Positions 22,395 through 34,760 of a stretch of DNA of 64,000 nt are shown one piece after another; the first letter of the stretch is position 1; each line of letters starts with the position of its first letter. The notes beneath the pieces were generated by a model. That model was given only the letters and a program-made list of their open reading frames with translations, ran no database searches and had not been told where the DNA came from. The translations under genes and the position numbers were made by a program. Source of the DNA: Sciurus carolinensis (Eukaryota; Chordata; Mammalia; Rodentia; Sciuridae); NCBI RefSeq assembly GCF_902686445.1, contig NC_062219.1:107881160-107945159 (forward strand), given 5' to 3'.

Positions 22395-22980
22395 GTATTT
22401 ATTGGTTTCAATAAGACATTTGAAGTATATGAAATATAGACACACATACATTTATAGAAAAATGACTAAATGTAGCTCATTAATATATATATTTAATCTC
22501 ACTTGGCTATTATTTTTGTGCTGAGAATCCTTGACACCCACTCTTACAGCATGTTTCAAAAACAATTATTAACTATAGTCTCCATGTTATACAATAGATG
22601 TCTGAAACTTTCTCTTCCTACATAATTGAAGCTATCCTTTGACCAATCTCTCCCCGACCTCACTTTCTGAATTGCCCCAGGTCCCTGTAACCACCAATAC
22701 ACTCTCTTCATAAACCAGATCAATATTTTTAGTTTCTGTAGATGAATGAGACTACAAGGTATTTGGCTTTCTGCACCTGTCTTATTGCACCTATCATAAT
22801 GTCTTCCAGATTCATCCATATTGTCTCAAATGGCAGGATCCCCTTCTTTTATTTTAGAGCTGAATGGTACTTCATTGTATATAATACTACATTTTCTTTG
22901 TCCATTCCTTCATTGACAGAAATACAAGTTGATTTCATATTTTGGCTATTGAGAATAATGCTGCAATAAACATGGGAGTA
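22395..22980 (-). mobile_element. Old L1 3' part, antisense (main arm of an inverted insertion)
   Basis: It reads as the antisense of an old L1 3' UTR and ORF2 end: agattcatccatattgtctc, attccttcattgaca, then ggctattgagaataatgctg. It abuts a sense arm at 22,981. Confidence 0.75.
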
Positions 22981-23185
22981 CAGAGATTACTTCACACCTA
23001 TTAAAATAGCCATTATCAAAAAGATAAAAGATAACAAGTGTTAGAATGTAGAGAAAAGGTAACCCTTGAACGCCATTGGTAGTAATGAAATTATGGATAT
23101 ATGAAAAAAGCATGAAGTTTTCTCAGAAAATTAAAAATAGAACTAATAGATCCAGCAATCCCTATACTGGAATTTTAATGTGCTT
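22981..23185 (+). mobile_element. Old L1 5' arm, inverted relative to 22,395-22,980
   Basis: Sense ORF2 sequence: cacacctattaaaatagcc, gataacaagtgttagaatg, ttttctcagaaaattaaaa, ending at the agcaatccctatactgg equivalent. In L1 coordinates this arm lies just upstream of the start of the antisense arm, with about 70 bases missing between them. Confidence 0.7.
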
Positions 23186-24280
23186 ATTATATACATAGTT
23201 CACATTTGATACCCTGGGATATAGTTATTCAGGATGAATAAATCTAGTACCAGGGAGGTAAGACCTTGAAGATAATACACAATCACCTTTAGCCCTAATT
23301 CAGAACAAATTTTATTGTGTGCTTGTAGAAATTTCTAGCATATATTTGCAGTTAAGAAGTTTCCTTCATGCTTTAAAATATTCATGTTCTAAGGGGTTTT
23401 CTGCTGATTGATTCAGTAATACCAACTTAGCAAGAAAGTATTTGGACAGCCCACAACTGAATCATTGAACCAAAATCCCCTTATAGCTTGAATATTTGCA
23501 AGAATGAAGGAAATGTCTTCAATGTAAAAATGCACTAGACATGTCTATTTCATCTTCTTCTCCTCTACCTCTTCTTCATTTTAACTTTTCTTATATCAGG
23601 GATTCCAAGAAATGTATAGAATGTCACCCAGAATTGATAGGAAAGTGTAACCCTTATACAATGACTGATCTCAAGTTTTTTGAGCACTATCTTTGGGAGC
23701 ATTAACTGCCCTGCATTAATGCAATGTTCTAGAATGCAGGGATAGCATATTCTGTGTTAAAATATCTTGAGGAAAATAAGAATACATAGGTGGAACAAAT
23801 TGAACCTCTGTTCAAATTGGCAGCACACAATGAAATGAAGCCTCTCCCCCACCCCGCCACCCAGAATCACCAATGAATTAGAGGTGTGTTGCGACATGAT
23901 CAACAATTAATTACTGAGTAGATCTTTACCTTGAAATTATTTTTTAACAAAATTTTATTCTTGGGAAACTATGGCCTTAATTCCTAAATCAAATGTAAAT
24001 TTTAAAAGTGACTGCCTCTTATAGAAAAAGCCCAGGTACCTCACCATATTATTATGGAGGTAGATAGCCTCAGAGATTTCATGAGCAGACAAATAACATG
24101 ATAATACTCATTTCCTAAAAGGCATGGACATCAAGAAATTAAAGGGGAAAACACATACATGTATGCCTGATTCAATTTTTCTCAGTGACCTGATCAGTAA
24201 TAAAATTTTCACACATTGACTGACAATTATCACAGCTGAATTTATAGCTACGAATACCCCTAGACATCACAGTCAAATCA
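23186..24280. other. Intergenic DNA, nothing recognised
   Basis: No gene or named repeat seen. Confidence 0.4.
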
Positions 24281-24760
24281 CCTATTGCTGTTACAACTAT
24301 GCCAAACTTCAGTGGCTTAAATAAACTGTTCCATTATATCTCAAAATTCTATGGGTCATAAAATGAAGTAGGATACAACTAGAGTGATTTCTCTTTATCA
24401 GTCAAAGTCACACAGTGGTACTCAGCTGGTTGATATGCCAACTTGAGAATCCAAGATGACTTAACACTTATGTCTGGCAGCTAGTAACAGTGACTGTAAG
24501 TTTGGAGTGAATTGTGACAGTCAACTGGAAACTCTGTATGTGGTTTCTCTAGCATAATGCTCTTAAGGTAATTAGATTTCTTCCTTGGCCTCTTAGGACT
24601 CTCAGAGACAGTAATCCTAGAGACCCAAGTAGAAATTGGAAACTTCCTAAAACCTGACCTTGGTCATGCTAGAATGTTTCTTCTGCCACAAACTATTTGT
24701 CAAGCATGTCACTAAACCAGTCCAAAACCAAAGAGGGGAAATTAACTCTATTTTTTAATG
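24281..24760 (-). repeat. Old LTR-like remnant, family uncertain
   Basis: cctattgctgttacaac, ttcagtggcttaaataaac and aaaattctatgggtcataaa resemble the antisense start of an ancient mammalian LTR. The strand and family are guesses from memory. Confidence 0.35.
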
Positions 24761-25149
24761 CAGGGAGTACCAAAGAATTTATAGCCAACTTTAATCTACC
24801 ACAGTTGCTATATTTGATCTTGAATTCAAATAAATGTTCTTCAGAGAACTGTGAAATTCTACTTAACAATATTAAGGACTCTCCTCTTAAAGGGCAAGAA
24901 ATTAAACCCCAATTTACATTTCAGGCTACATAGAAAAGAGTAGTCAAAGACTAAATATAAAACAGAATTTTGAAATATTCTGTAAAGATTTATCATAGGT
25001 TCTACCATTAAAACATTGGAATGTGGTTTAATAATTTGATTAATACTTTGAAATAATTAATATCATATAAGGATTTCCCCTTTATTGATAAAATTCATTC
25101 TGAGAAAACTGATCTACGTGAAATATTTGCAAAACTTTACGTAAGGAAT
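24761..25149. other. Intergenic DNA, nothing recognised
   Basis: AT-rich, with no feature seen. A 78-codon frame ending at 24,933 has no family signature. Confidence 0.4.
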
Positions 25150-25400
25150 TTAGTGGATTGGACAAAGAGGGATGAAGGGAAGTGGGGGGGAATAAGAATA
25201 AAAAAGACTGTAGTGTGAATCTAACGTAACTTTCCTATGTTCATATATGAATACACTACCAGTGAAATTCCACATTATGTAAAACCACAAGAATTGGATC
25301 CTAATTAGAATAAGTTATACCCCATCAATCTATAATATGTCAAAATACACTCTTCTATCATATATATCTAAAAAGAACAAAATTTTTAAAAAGAATTTAG
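25150..25400 (+). repeat. L1 3' UTR tail, sense
   Basis: gggatgaagggaagtggggg, then cctaattagaataagttata and atgtcaaaatacactcttct form the 3' end shared with the L1 at 54,000 and, antisense, at 62,900. It belongs to a middle-aged subfamily. Confidence 0.75.
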
Positions 25401-25494
25401 TCACATCTATAACCAAGCATAACCTCATAACTTAAGCATATCTATTGTTGAGTATATGATTAAAGTTGTCATTTATTTTTTTAAAAAAAGTCCT

Positions 25495-26030
25495 TTTGGT
25501 GAAGAGTAGGAATGGAGCCACCATATGAGTTAACTATACCACTCCCTGGTATTTATCCAAAAGAATTAAGATTAGCATACTATAGAGGTATATGCATTCC
25601 CATGTTTATAGCAGCACAAGTCATAATAGCCAAGTTATGGAACCAGGTGTTCATCAGCAGATGAATGGATAAAGAAGATATAGTATATATGCACACTGGA
25701 GTTTTATTCAACCACAAAAAGAATGAAATTATGACATTTGCCAGGAAATGAATGGAACTGAGAGCATCATTGTAGATGAAATAAAACAGACTCAGAAAGT
25801 CAAGGGTCATGTTTTGTCTCAAATGTGGAAGATAGAAATAAAATTTGAAGAGGAATTTTGTGAAAATAGAAGGGAGACCCCAGTAGAGTCAAAGAGAGAT
25901 CAAGGAAGGGATAAGAAAAAGGTACTCAAGAATGAAACTGAACAAATTATATTATGTGCATTATGAATATGATGCAATGAAACCCACTATTCTGTGTGAT
26001 CACTGTGCACCAATAATAATAACAGTAAGT
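25495..26030 (+). mobile_element. 5'-truncated L1, ORF2 end plus 3' UTR, sense
   Basis: The ORF2 terminal segment is recognisable (ggtatttatccaaaagaatt, tcataatagccaagttatgg, gaatggataaagaag, attatgacatttgcc). A 3' UTR follows. The frame is broken by stops. Confidence 0.8.
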
Positions 26031-29000
26031 CCTTTCACGAATTCACAACCATGGAATCTTCTTGTTCATGCATTTAACCCAGTTAATAGTTAACAAAGCC
26101 AATCTCTATGGGAGCAGATTCCTCACAAGTTTACTGTTAACTTGATCTTATTTGCAGCTTTTAGAGTAAGTGTAGACACTGTCTTCCATTTCCCTGGTCA
26201 CACACAAGGATGTGCTCAGCATCTGTGTGCTTATTTGGATTGCTATGAATCCCAGAAGCTCATGTGTTTACCTTAGTACTCCCAAAAGCCCAACTTGAAC
26301 AAAGATAACAGTCTGAGAGTCAGCAGTCTTTCCAAAATTGAGAGGAAAATGACTGCATTGGTAGCATTGGGACATTTCTACTGATTGCCAATTTTCTCTG
26401 ATTGTTGAATTAACAATCATTGTGGAGGGTTGGATTTTTTCTTTCACCAATCACTTGTTTCAGAAAGCAAGCAATGAAACCCCTAACCAAATGGTTAATG
26501 AGGCAGACTGAACTCTAAACCCAAGGCATGTTCCAGGCAAAATTATAATTTAGAAACAATTTGATTATAGATCCCTCTCATCTTCTCATTGGGTCTTCCT
26601 CTCACATATTTTAGAGCCAAATCTCACCACATTATCTACTGTGTTCAACAATAGTCCTTATCTGTCAGCTAGCAGTCATCATCAAAAGTGATCTACTGCA
26701 AAAGTTTTTAAATTTTCTCTTGTCTCTAATCTAGAAATGGTTATGAAATTAATCATTCTCAAAGGAAATTAAAGTTTATAATGATGGGAGCACACTACAG
26801 ACTAGCATCTCTCTCCTAAATGGAACCATCTTGTGCCACATTCCTCACTGCCCCACCCACTATGCTCCTCCTGTCTTGCTCTCCTGTTTCCAATAGGAAG
26901 AACCATTTTAAAGTCATCTCTGAAGATCCATTCCCTAATTAAAATGATGCCTTTTGTCTCCTTTGAAATCCTATTAGAAGGTATTTGCACACTTCTGATA
27001 TCAAGTATTTTGGTCTGTTCTGCAGTATGGATATTTTGGTGCAATTGCTCGTCTTTTTATATCACTGTACGCAATATTTGATGTTGGGATATTTGTTTTT
27101 TACCTTAAATTGCAGCTTTCTCATTACAGATAGCTTTCATTTAAACAGTAAAGTAACAAATGCACTTGGTAAAAAGTACCAACAGAATGAAAAAGACAGA
27201 CAAACTTAAGTGTCCCTCCAACTCCAAACTCCAGAGAAGTCACTATTGTTAAGAGTGTCTTGTTTAGACTTCAAAAGAACAGTACTGTGTCTATTAGGAT
27301 ATTTTCATATCTATATACACATCCTTTTAAAAAAACTACATATGCAGATAGACATTGTTCTATGCTATAGTTTTTGATTTTCTAATTAATTCATAATTTA
27401 TAAAGGTTTTTCCACACTAGCACAATTTGATCAATTGAGTAATTCTTAAGTTATATAATATTCCATTGCATAAATGTACTGGAAATTATTTAAACAGGAC
27501 CTGATAACTCCATTTATATTATTTTCAGTTTTTGACATTAGTGATTAATCATATTTATGTATTCATATGAATGTAGGAAAATTTCTTAGAAGAGGTATCT
27601 CTGGTTTAACAAATATGTACTCCAAATTACCTTTCAAAGAGGGTTAATCCATTTATATTAAAGGTCCATAATACATATATTAAAAATCCAAGGAGTTTGG
27701 CACAAAACTGGAGAAAAAGCCTGATCCAAACTTAGAGGAGTTTACCTGTAGTTTTTATTTTATACTTTTTTTTTTTGATTACACATTGGTTCATTCTTTG
27801 ACACCTACATCATACTGGGTGGGAGTGAAGACTTTACAAATCCAAAAATTTATGTGTTTTGAGAACATTTGCTACAGAGATTTCAGATAAAGAATTATAT
27901 CCTTAGACAAGGTTAGACTATAAAAATGTTCATATTCTATATTCAATACTTTCATTCCACTTTTGCCCAAATCATCTATGAAAGTGTTCAGAATTTCTCA
28001 AACACTACCATATAACTTATCATTATGGTTTTAATAGGTACTTAGCTAATTATCAATGGGATATATTTTTAAATGTTTATAACATCTGCATTTATTATTT
28101 AGTTCCAATTCATTTAATTTTCCATTTGTTTTTGTTATTTATTTGTAGAAGCTAGTGATAGGATAGATTTTTAATATGCCTCATGTATTCTTTACTATGG
28201 ATATTGTGCACCCAAGTTTATTCTTTGAATTTTATTTTCTTTACATTTAAAAAAAAAATCATCAATTATTCATTGTATTCAGTTTTTCATTCTTTTCCTT
28301 TTTGGCTTCTTGGTATTCTCTTAGAAATAATTTTATATTTAAATGTATGCATTTGTACATTTTTTTCATTTCATATTTGCATTTTATTTGGGGTTGTATT
28401 TAAAAAATACTTTCCTTGTTCATTTCTGGCTTTAATTGAGGAATCCATTACCTCTCCATCATAGCAATTCAGGCTTGTAATCCAGTTGAACCAAAACCAT
28501 TCATTGTATAATCTATTTTTCCTTCATTATTCAAAGTGCTGCTTCTATTATTTATTAATATCTCATATGCATTTATATTTGTTCTTGGACTTTATGACTC
28601 CATTGATTCGTACATAATATATATACTACTTCAACTAATGCATTTGATGAAGCATTGTAGTATTTATGTGAATTAGACTTTCCTCTTTATTCCATCTTAT
28701 CAAAATTTCTATGTAACATTTATAATCATTTCCTGAGTTAAAAATTGTGTTGTAAACTTTATAAGGATTTCATTAAATTTAAACTAGTACATGGGGGATT
28801 CATTTTCCATGAAATATATACTTCCTATTTATTAGTATTTTGTTAATATGCTTCAAATTTTGTTCATGGATCCTAGACTTAACATTGCCTTCAGATGGGA
28901 TGAATTAAGTTTTTTGTTTTTCAGAAATTTTAATTTAATTGACAGTATATACATTTTCCTTTTATTCTTCATATTAGGAAAAATTAAGGCTGAGTTCCAT

Positions 29001-29267
29001 GGGATCTAAACCCCTAGGCTGCATAGAAATAGTAGATGATATAGATATGTGTATGTAAGAGAGATGCAGTATTGGAGAAAGATAACAAATTTCCTTTGTC
29101 TGCAGAGATAATCATTGATAGGTATCTTCTATCTGTACCTCTCTCTCTATAATTATATAGATAGTTAGATACATAGATAGATAGATAGATAGATAGATGT
29201 AAAATCAGTTCTCCTTCACCGAAAGATGACCTATGTGGTAGGAAGAATTCTAAGATAATCCTTAATG
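26031..29267. other. AT-rich intergenic DNA, longest plain stretch
   Basis: More than 3 kb in which I recognise no repeat family, exon or RNA gene. Short open frames only. A GATA-type microsatellite lies at 29,173-29,199. Confidence 0.45.
29173..29199. repeat. (ATAG)n microsatellite
   Basis: About six ATAG units. Confidence 0.9.
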
Positions 29268-29281
29268 AAATGTGCTTTTAT
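29268..29281. repeat. Target-site duplication of L1 copy 2, 3' side
   Basis: aaatgtgcttttat is repeated exactly at 35,548-35,561. Confidence 0.93.
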
Positions 29282-29394
29282 TTTTTTAATTTATTTTTTA
29301 TTGTAAACAAATGGGATACATGTTGTTTCTCTATTTGTACATGGAGTCAAGGCATACCATTTGTGTAATCATAAATTTACATAGGGTAATGCTG

Positions 29395-29512
29395 TTTGAT
29401 TCATTCTGTTATTTTTTTCCCTTCCCCCCCACTCCTCCCACCCCTCTATACAGTTTGATTCATTCTGTTATTTTTTTTTCATTCTCCCCCACCCCTCCCA
29501 CACCTCTTTTCC
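29395..29512 (-). repeat. 59-bp tandem duplication in L1 copy 2 3' UTR
   Basis: The block starting tttgattcattctgttattt occurs at 29,395 and again at 29,454, each followed by a C-rich stretch and an acag-type end. Copies 1 and 3 have it once. Confidence 0.9.
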
Positions 29513-29552
29513 CTCTGTACAGTCCTTCCTTCCTCCATTCTTACCACCCTCA

Positions 29553-29597
29553 TTAACCCTAATCCTAAACCTAACCCTAACCCTAATGCTAACCCCT
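29553..29597 (-). repeat. TTAGGG-like tract in L1 3' UTR, copy 2
   Basis: On the plus strand it reads as CCCTAA-type units (ctaaccctaaccctaatg), about seven with variants. It sits between ORF2 and the end of the element, as in copies 1 and 3. Confidence 0.95.
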
Positions 29598-29618
29598 CCC
29601 ACCCCTCATTATATGTCC

Positions 29619-32600
29619 TCATCCGCTTCTCAGCAAGATCATTCGTCCTTGGGTTTATTGAGATTGGCTTATCTCACTTAGCATGATATTCTCCAATTTC
29701 ATCCATTTGCCTGCAAATGACATAATCTTATCATTCTTTATGGCGGAGTATTATTCCATTGTGTATATATATGCCATAGTTTCTTTATCCATTCATCAAT
29801 TGAAGGACATCTAGGTTTGTTCTACAATCTGGCTATGGTGAATTGAGCAGCTATGAACATTGATGTGGCTGTATCTCTGTAGTATGCTGATTTTAAGTCC
29901 TTTGGGTATAGGCCAACGAATGGGAGAGCTGGGTCAAATGGTGGTTCCATTCCAAGCTTTCTGAGGAATCTCCATACTGCTTTCCAGAGTGGCTGCACTA
30001 ATTTGCAACCTCACCAGCAATGGATGAGTGCACCTTTTTCCCCACATCCTTGCCAAAACCTATTGTTGCTTGTATTATTGATTATCGCCATTCTAATTGG
30101 GGTGAGATGGAATCTTAGGGTAGTTTTGATTTGCATTTCTCTTATTACTAGAGATGTTGAACATTTTTTTCATATATTTGTTGACTGCTTGTAGATCTTC
30201 TGTGAAGTGTCTGTTCATTTCCTTAGCCCATTTGTTGATTGGATTATTTGTATTCTTGGTGTAGAATTTTTTGAGTTCTTTATATATTCTGGAAATTAAC
30301 GCTGTATCTGAAGTATGAGTGGCAAAGATATTCTCCCACACTGTAGGCTCTCTCTTCACATTAATGATAGTTTCCTTTGCTGAGAGAAAGCTTTTTAGTT
30401 TGAATCTATCCCAGTTATTGATTCTTGCTTTTATTGATTCTTTTTCTTGTGCTATGGGAGTCCTGTTAAGGAAATCTGATCCTAAGCCAACAAGTTGAAC
30501 ATTTGGAACTACTTTTTCTTCTATGAGATGCAGGGTCTCTGGTCTGATTCTGAGGTCCTTGATCCATTTTGAGTTGAGTTTTGTGCAAGGTGAGAGATAG
30601 GCATTTAATTTCATTCTGTTGCATATGGTTTTCCAGTTTTCCCAGCACCATTTGTTGAAGAGGCTATCTTTTCTCCATTGCATACTTTTGGCCCCTTTGT
30701 CTAGTATGAGAAAATTTTATCTATATGGGTTTGTATCCATGTCCTCTACTCTGTACCATTGATCTACCTGTCTATTTTGGTACCAATACCATGCCGTTTT
30801 TGTTACTATTGCTCTGTAATAGAGTTGAAGATCTGGTATTGCGATACCCCCTGCTTCACTCTTTCTACTGAGGATTGCTTAAGCTTTTCTGGGTTTCTTA
30901 TTCTTCCAGATGAATTTCATAATTGCTTGTTCTATTTCTGTGAGGTATGTCATTGGGATTTTAATTGGAATTGCATTGAATCTGTATAGCACTTTTGGTA
31001 GTGTGGCCATTTTGACAATATTAATTCTGCCTATCAAGAACATGAGAGATCTTTCCATCTTCTAAGATTTTCTTTAATTTCTTTCTTTAGTGTTCTGTAG
31101 TTCTCATTGTAGAGGTCTTTTACCTCTTTTGTGAGATTGATTCCCAAGTATTTTATTTTATTTTTTTGAGATTATTGTGAATGGGGTAGTTTTCCTAACT
31201 TCTCTTTCTGAAGATTCATCACTTATGTATAAAAATGCATTGGATTTATGAGCATTGATCTTGTAACCTGCTACTTTACTGAATTCACTTATGAGTTCTA
31301 AAAGTTTTCTGGTGGAATTTCCTGGTTCCTCTAAATATATAATCATGTCATCAGTGAACAGGTATAGTTTGAGTTCTTCTTTTCCTACTCATATCCCTTT
31401 TATTTCTTTGGTTTGTCTAAATGCTCTGGCTAGAGTTTCAAGGACGATGTTGAATAGAAGTGGAGAAAGAGGGCATCCCTGCCTTGTTCCAGTTTTTAGG
31501 GGGAATGTTTTCAGTTTTTCACCATTTAGAATGATATTGGCCATGGGCTTAGCATAGATGGCCTTTACAATGTTAAGGAATGTTCCCACTACACCAATTT
31601 TTTCTAGTGTTTTGAGCATGAAGGGATGCTGCATTTTATCAAATGCTTTTCCTGCATCTATTGAAATAATCAAGTGATTCTCATCTTTAAGTCTGTTGAT
31701 ATGGTGAATGACATTTATTGATTTCCAGATGTTGAACCAACCTTGCATCCCTGGGATGAAACCCACTTGATCGTGGTGCACAATCTTTTTAAAATATTTT
31801 TGTATGCGATTTGATAAAGTTTTGTTGAGAATTTTTGTGTCGATGTTCATTAAGGATATTGGTGTGAAATTTTCTTTCCTCAATGTGTCTCTCTGTGGTG
31901 TAGGTATCAGGGTAATATTGGCTTCTTAGAATGAGTTTGGGAGGGTTCCCTCCTCTTCTATTTCATGGAATACTTTGAGGAGTTTTGGAATGAGCTCTTC
32001 TTTAAAGGTTTTGTAGAACTCGGCTGAGAACCCATCTGGTCCCGGACTTTTCTTTGTTGGTAGGTTTTTGATGACCTCTTCTATTTCATTGCTTGAAATT
32101 GATATATTTAAGTTGTGTGTATCCTCCTTTTTCAGTTTAGGTAATTCATATGTCTCTAGAAACCTATTGATGTCTTCGAAATTTTCTATTTTGTTGGAGT
32201 ATAGATTTTCAAAATAGCTTCTAATTATGTTTTGTATTTCAGTCGTGTCTGTTGTGATGTTTCCTTGTTCATTCTGAATTTTAGAAATTTGAGTTTTCTC
32301 CCTTTCTCTTTGTTAGTGTGGCTAAGGGTTTATCAATTTTGTTTATTTTTTCAAAGAACCAACTCTTTATTTTGTTAATTTTTCCGATTGTTTCTTTTGT
32401 TTCGATTTCGTTGATTTCGACTCTGATTTTAACTATTTCCTGTCTTCTACTACTTTTGGTGTTGGTCTGTAGTTCTTTTTCTAGGGTGTTGAGCTGTAGT
32501 GTTAAGTCATTTATTTGTTGATTTTTACTTCTTTTGTTGAATGCATTCCATGAAATAAATCTTCCTCTAAGTACTGCTTTCATAGTGTCCCAGAGATTTT

Positions 32601-33462
32601 GATACGATGTGTCTTTGTTCTTGTTTCCTTCTAAGAATTTTTTTATTTCCCTCCTGATGTCTTCTGTTATCCATTCATCATATAATAACGTATTATTTAA
32701 TCTCCAGGTATTGGAGAAGTTTCTGTTTTTCATTCTGTTATTTATTTCTAATTTCAATCCATTATGATCTGATAGAATATAAGTTCATATCTCTGTCTTC
32801 TTGTATTTGCTAATAGTAACTTTGTGGCATAAAATATGGTCTATTTTAGAGAAGGATCCATGTGCTGCTGTGAAGAAAGTGTATTCGTTCTTTGTTGGAA
32901 GGTATATTCTCTATGTGTTCGTTAAGTAAATTGTTGATTGTGTTATTGAGATCTATGGTTTCTTTATTTAATTTTTGTTTGGATGATCTATGAAATGGTG
33001 AGAGAGGTGTGTTAAAATCGCCTAGTATTTATTGTGTTGTGGTCTATTTGATTTCTGGAATTAAGAAGGATTTGTTTGACGTACATGGATGAGCCAATGT
33101 TTGGGGCATAGATATTTAAGATTGTTATGTCTTGCTGATTTATGCTTCCCTTAAGCAGCATGTAATGTCCTTCTTTATCCCTTCTGACTAGTTTTGGTTT
33201 GAAATCCACCTTATCTGAAATGAGGATGGATACTCCAGCTTTTTTGCTGTGTCCCATGTGCATGGTATGTTTTTTCCCATCCTTTCACCTTTAGTCTATG
33301 GGTGTCTCTTTCTATGAGATGAGTCTTTTGCAGGCCGCATATTGTTGGATTTTTCTTTTTAATCCAATCTGCCAGTCTATGTCTTTTGATTGATGAATTC
33401 AGGCCATTAACATTCAGGGTTATTATTGTGATATGATTTATGTTCCCAGTCATTTGACTCAT
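29619..33462 (-). pseudogene. L1 ORF2, multiply disrupted
   Basis: The start at 33,462 (MSQMTGN) is equivalent to that of copy 1. The endonuclease begins normally (NVNGLN), but the catalytic glutamate motif reads QKTH, a glutamate-to-lysine change that should abolish nicking. A frameshift follows near 33,230. Open pieces remain at 33,263-33,012, 32,757-32,281 and 31,883-31,389; the last holds reverse-transcriptase blocks ([23 protein letters not shown]). A TGA replaces an arginine codon near 31,387 and the catalytic motif that follows reads FTDD rather than FADD. Another open piece at 30,683-30,093 covers the region after the reverse transcriptase. Stop at 29,619-29,621. The segment deleted from copy 1 near 18,315 is present here at about 30,860-30,950, so copy 2 shows the ancestral length. 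Confidence 0.95.
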
Positions 33463-33509
33463 ATTTGTTTTTTGACATGATTTGGTTTCTCCTTTATTTG
33501 GCTATTCCT

Positions 33510-34559
33510 TTAGGCTAGTTCCTCCCGTTGCTGATTTGCATCGTTGTTTTTCATCTCTTCCTCATGGAATATTTTGCTGAGAATGTTCTGTAATGCTGGC
33601 TTTCTTTTTGTAAATTCCTTTAGCTTTTGTTTATCATGGAAGGATCTTATTTTGTCATCAAATCTGAAAGTAAGTTTTGCTGGGTATAAGATTCTTGGTT
33701 GGCATCCGTTTTCTTTCAGGGCTTGGTAAATGTTGTTCCAGGCCCTTCTAGCTTTTAGGGTCTGGATTGAAAAATCTACTGATATTCTTATTGGTTTCCC
33801 CCTGAATGTAATTTGATTCTTTTCTCTCACGGCCTTTAAAATTCTGACTCTATTTTGTATGTTAGGTATCTTCATAATAATGTACCTTGGTGTGGGTCTG
33901 TTTTAATTTTGTATATTTGGAGTCCTATAAGCCTCTTGTACCTGGTTTTCCATTTCATTCTTCCGAATTGGGAAATTTTCTAATATTATTTCATTGAATA
34001 GATTGTTCATTCCTTTGGTTTATTTCTCTAAGCCTTCCTCAATCCCAATAATTCTTAAATATGACCTTTTCATTATATCCCATGATTCTTGTAGATTCTG
34101 TTCATGATTTCTTACCATCTTCTCTGTTTGGTAAACTTTGTTTTCAAGATTAAATATTTTGTCTACAATGTCTGATGTTCTGTCTTCCAGGTGTTCTATC
34201 CTATTGGTTATGCTTTCTATCGTGTTTTTAACTTGGTTTATTGTTTCCTTCATTACAAGGATTTCTGTTTGTTTGTTTTTTTTCAGTATCTCTAACTGTT
34301 TACTGAAATGATCTCTTGCTTCCCGTATTTGCTCTTTTAACTGTTGATTGTTGCGATCATTTATTGCCTGCATTTGCTCTTTCATCTCTTCCTTCAATGC
34401 CTGCATTTGCTCTTTCATCTTCTCGTTTGCTTCCCTGATTGTTTTAATTATGTGCATTCTGAACTCCCTTTCTGACATTTCTTCTGTTGTGCTGTCATTG
34501 TGTTTTATTGATATAGTATCTAGCTTTGTTTGGGACATTTTCTTCCCTTGTTTTCTCAT
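33510..34559 (-). pseudogene. L1 ORF1, disrupted by nonsense changes
   Basis: 350 codons in one register from ATG at 34,559 to the stop at 33,510, close to the family length. It opens MRKQGKKM and has a charged coiled coil including the doubled 11-residue block, then LRIIGIEEG of the RRM-like domain. A TAA at 34,020 replaces a glutamine codon right after that. A second stop lies near 33,905. The C-terminal domain is readable from 33,875 ([26 protein letters not shown]). Both stops look like single substitutions. Confidence 0.93.
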
Positions 34560-34760
34560 ATTGGTCAGATGTCACTGGTACTCTGAGATATTGCAGATTT
34601 CCTCTATTGGCTTATAGTGTCCCTGTAGATTTCCAGTGTATCACCTCCCAGCCTTAGTAGCCTGAAATCTTGGAGGAACTTATAATGCAGTGCTTCCAAA
34701 GAAAACTGCCCCTAGCCTGCTACTGGTTCCAGGGCTTGGATTTGGCTCTGTGCAGAAAGG

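Noticed and set aside
29311..29556. Plus-strand frame with repeated proline-threonine sequence
   Set aside because: It is the antisense of the L1 copy 2 3' UTR; the repetition comes from the 59-bp duplication.
30003..30194. Plus-strand frame beginning MQPHQQ, seen again at 41,800 and as a shadow at 19,176
   Set aside because: It is the same antisense frame over the L1 ORF2 zinc-knuckle region in each copy; its recurrence reflects L1 copy number.
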